Assembly (NCBI GenBank): GCA_004554425.1
Contig: SFMI01000006.1
Span: 1-33,036, forward strand
Origin: Candidatus Saccharimonadota bacterium
GTDB taxonomy: Bacteria > Eremiobacterota > Xenobia > Xenobiales > Xenobiaceae
Length of the DNA stretch: 33,036 bases
Reading direction: 5' to 3'
In this document: piece after piece, positions 32,831 to 33,036 of the stretch
Position numbering within the stretch: the first letter of the stretch is position 1
Layout: every line of letters begins with the position of its first letter
Notes under the pieces: generated by a model
What the model saw: the letters and a program-made list of their open reading frames with translations, nothing else
What the model was told of the DNA's origin: nothing
Database searches by the model: none
Position numbers and translations under genes: made by a program

Positions 32831-32904
32831 AGCGCCTTAAAAGCTGGTCAGTCAAAAGCTATTTCTCTAGTGAAATGGCTAAAAGATCAAGTTTTCAAGG
32901 CGCT
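32831..32904 (+). other. Nested hairpin after the GlmS-like gene
   Basis: AGCGCCTT (32831-32838) pairs perfectly with AAGGCGCT (32897-32904). Inside, AGCTATTTC (32857-32865) pairs with GAAATGGCT (32872-32880) with one wobble. There is no T tract directly after, so it may be an mRNA 3' end structure and not a simple terminator. Confidence 0.55.
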
Positions 32905-32937
32905 ATTCTAAAGTACACTAAACTTAATATGTGAATA

Positions 32938-33036
32938 GTGAACTACCCATCACCTAAAGGTGATGGGCTTCTAAGGAGCTAACGCTCCTATTTAAGAAGT
33001 TTGATATTTAAGTTTCCACCTATTGCTAGGCAACCC
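32938..33036 (-). mobile_element. Right end of an IS200/IS605-type (tnpB-carrying) element, partial
   Basis: Read on the minus strand, the sequence has an AGGAGC-GTTA-GCTCCT hairpin (32974-32989), then GAAGCCCATCACC-TTTA-GGTGATGGG (stem arms 32946-32954 and 32959-32967), then TAGTTCAC ending at 32938. The order hairpin, GAAGCCC stem-loop, GTAGTTCAC is the usual right end of IS605/IS1341-type elements after tnpB. The tnpB gene should lie beyond 33036 on the minus strand. The visible 60 bases before the first hairpin show no long open frame. No left end seen in this window. Confidence 0.68.

Overview
The window is bacterial chromosome with high coding density. Most genes start with a clear Shine-Dalgarno sequence and several use GTG or TTG. 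The sequence alone does not name the species. The following are recognisable: a GldA/GldF/GldG-type ABC cassette, Hanks-type kinases with FHA partners, a CofD-type F420 enzyme, a copper-amine-oxidase-N-like exported protein, a squalene/phytoene synthase and the classical glmU-prs-ctc-pth gene order. Together they suggest an uncultivated lineage (Eremiobacterota- or Cyanobacteria/Melainabacteria-like would fit). This is a weak inference from gene content, not a placement.

Layout. Bases 1-4263 (minus strand) hold an ABC-2 export cassette: ATPase, permease, GldG-like auxiliary protein, and a DUF4340 protein cut by the window edge. The ATPase gene is broken into two overlapping frames. Bases 4264-4714 carry no convincing gene, only a 24-bp tandem duplication and a doubtful small ORF. 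Bases 4715-13105 (plus strand) are a compact run: pseudokinase, receptor-like Ser/Thr kinase, membrane-anchored FHA protein, CofD, a YfhO-like membrane protein and a small lipoprotein, ending at a hairpin terminator. A membrane-anchored TPR-type protein, tRNA-Gln and an exported copper-amine-oxidase-N-like protein follow, each with its own promoter and/or terminator.

Bases 17108-21051 are the housekeeping run glmU, prs, rplY (ctc type) and pth: UDP-GlcNAc synthesis, PRPP synthesis, ribosomal protein L25 and peptidyl-tRNA recycling. Then come a flavodoxin-fold reductase and tRNA-Leu (minus). A 536-base gene-poor stretch follows, with a large nested palindrome and an imperfect direct repeat. 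Next are a squalene/phytoene synthase with a small DMT-type membrane protein, and a convergent three-domain protein (CYTH + GT2 glycosyltransferase + nucleotide-binding-like domain). After these lie a DUF362 lipoprotein, an esterase with a four-cysteine mini-protein, a degenerate PilZ-like protein, and a 1161-residue GlmS-like protein almost twice the normal GlmS length.

The right edge carries paired hairpins matching the right end of an IS200/IS605-type element. Its tnpB gene would lie beyond the window on the minus strand.

The most unusual items are the CYTH-GT2 fusion, the pseudokinase/receptor-kinase/FHA module, the oversized GlmS-like protein, the 109-nt nested palindrome, and the broken ATPase gene. 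No searches were run. Family calls rest on motifs read directly from the translated sequence.
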